The notes beneath the pieces are model-generated. The model ran no database searches, was not told the DNA's origin, and saw nothing but the letters and a program-made list of their open reading frames with translations. A stretch of DNA of 64,000 nt from contig NZ_FYEA01000003.1 of assembly GCF_900187605.1 (NCBI RefSeq), positions 310,001 through 374,000 of the forward strand, in the 5' to 3' direction. A program made the translations under genes and the position numbers. Positions within the stretch are counted from its first letter, which is position 1. Every line of letters begins with the position of its first letter. Below are positions 63,971-64,000 of this stretch, piece after piece. This DNA comes from Pseudomonas sp. Irchel 3H7. Its GTDB lineage: Bacteria; Pseudomonadota; Gammaproteobacteria; Pseudomonadales; Pseudomonadaceae.

Positions 63971-64000
63971 TCATCGCGCCTGCGCCACTTCCGAATCCCG

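Overview
The window reads as a chromosomal segment of a fluorescent-group Pseudomonas. It is GC-rich, and it holds typical Pseudomonas genes (a glpD end, glpM, metR and an acidic amino acid ABC operon with its two-component system). Gaps carry the usual Pseudomonas REP-type inverted pairs and a second family of short elements with terminal inverted repeats. All functions below come from reading the sequence and remembered family knowledge; no search was run. No tRNA, rRNA, CRISPR array, phage or transposase was seen.

Layout. (1) 1-459 is the 3' end of glpD. (2) 755-10718 is a tryptophan/indole cluster: a divergent LysR regulator, a DHA2-type MFS transporter, an NTF2-like protein, a VanB-type reductase, Rieske dioxygenase alpha and beta subunits, tryptophan 2-monooxygenase (iaaM), indoleacetamide hydrolase (iaaH) and an Mtr-type tryptophan permease. 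The parts for tryptophan uptake, conversion to indole-3-acetate and a ring-oxidising enzyme are therefore in one place. (3) 10719-17610 is the glutamate/aspartate transporter gltIJKL (aatJQMP) followed by its sensor and sigma54 regulator (aauS/aauR). Two candidate AauR boxes and a -24/-12 promoter precede gltI. (4) 17622-30087 holds housekeeping and accessory genes (glpM, a DsbA-like protein, an alpha/beta hydrolase, metR, GNAT, LysE, NUDIX, a degenerate HD-GYP regulator) around a 1,851-residue toxin-like protein.

(5) 30280-38674 is a five-gene signalling operon. Three proteins share one unusual receiver domain, fused to PAS-GGDEF-EAL, GGDEF-EAL and histidine kinase modules, and are joined by a membrane histidine kinase and a periplasmic di-heme peroxidase. 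The two c-di-GMP proteins are degenerate in opposite halves. (6) 38682-47034 holds a PuuP-like permease, a nitrilase-family amidase, a LuxR-type regulator, an FMN/Fe-S glutamate synthase-like protein, a GtrII-like membrane protein and a ProY-like permease.

(7) 47340-63925 is the most interesting stretch. Two tandem paralogous toxin-like proteins (1,197 and 1,084 residues) share about 770 N-terminal residues but end in unrelated domains: one with a CNF/CheD-like Cys/His pattern, the other with a YopT/AvrPphB-like (C58) Cys-His-Asp triad. A decayed copy of the neighbouring permease 3' end lies between them and records the tandem duplication. A divergent bifunctional penicillin-binding protein follows, then a 1,707-residue protein with leucine-rich repeats and a C-terminal NEL E3 ubiquitin ligase domain that keeps the catalytic Cys-x-Asp. 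With the 1,851-residue protein, the window encodes four giant putative eukaryote-targeting effectors with no adjacent immunity genes and no secretion system in view.
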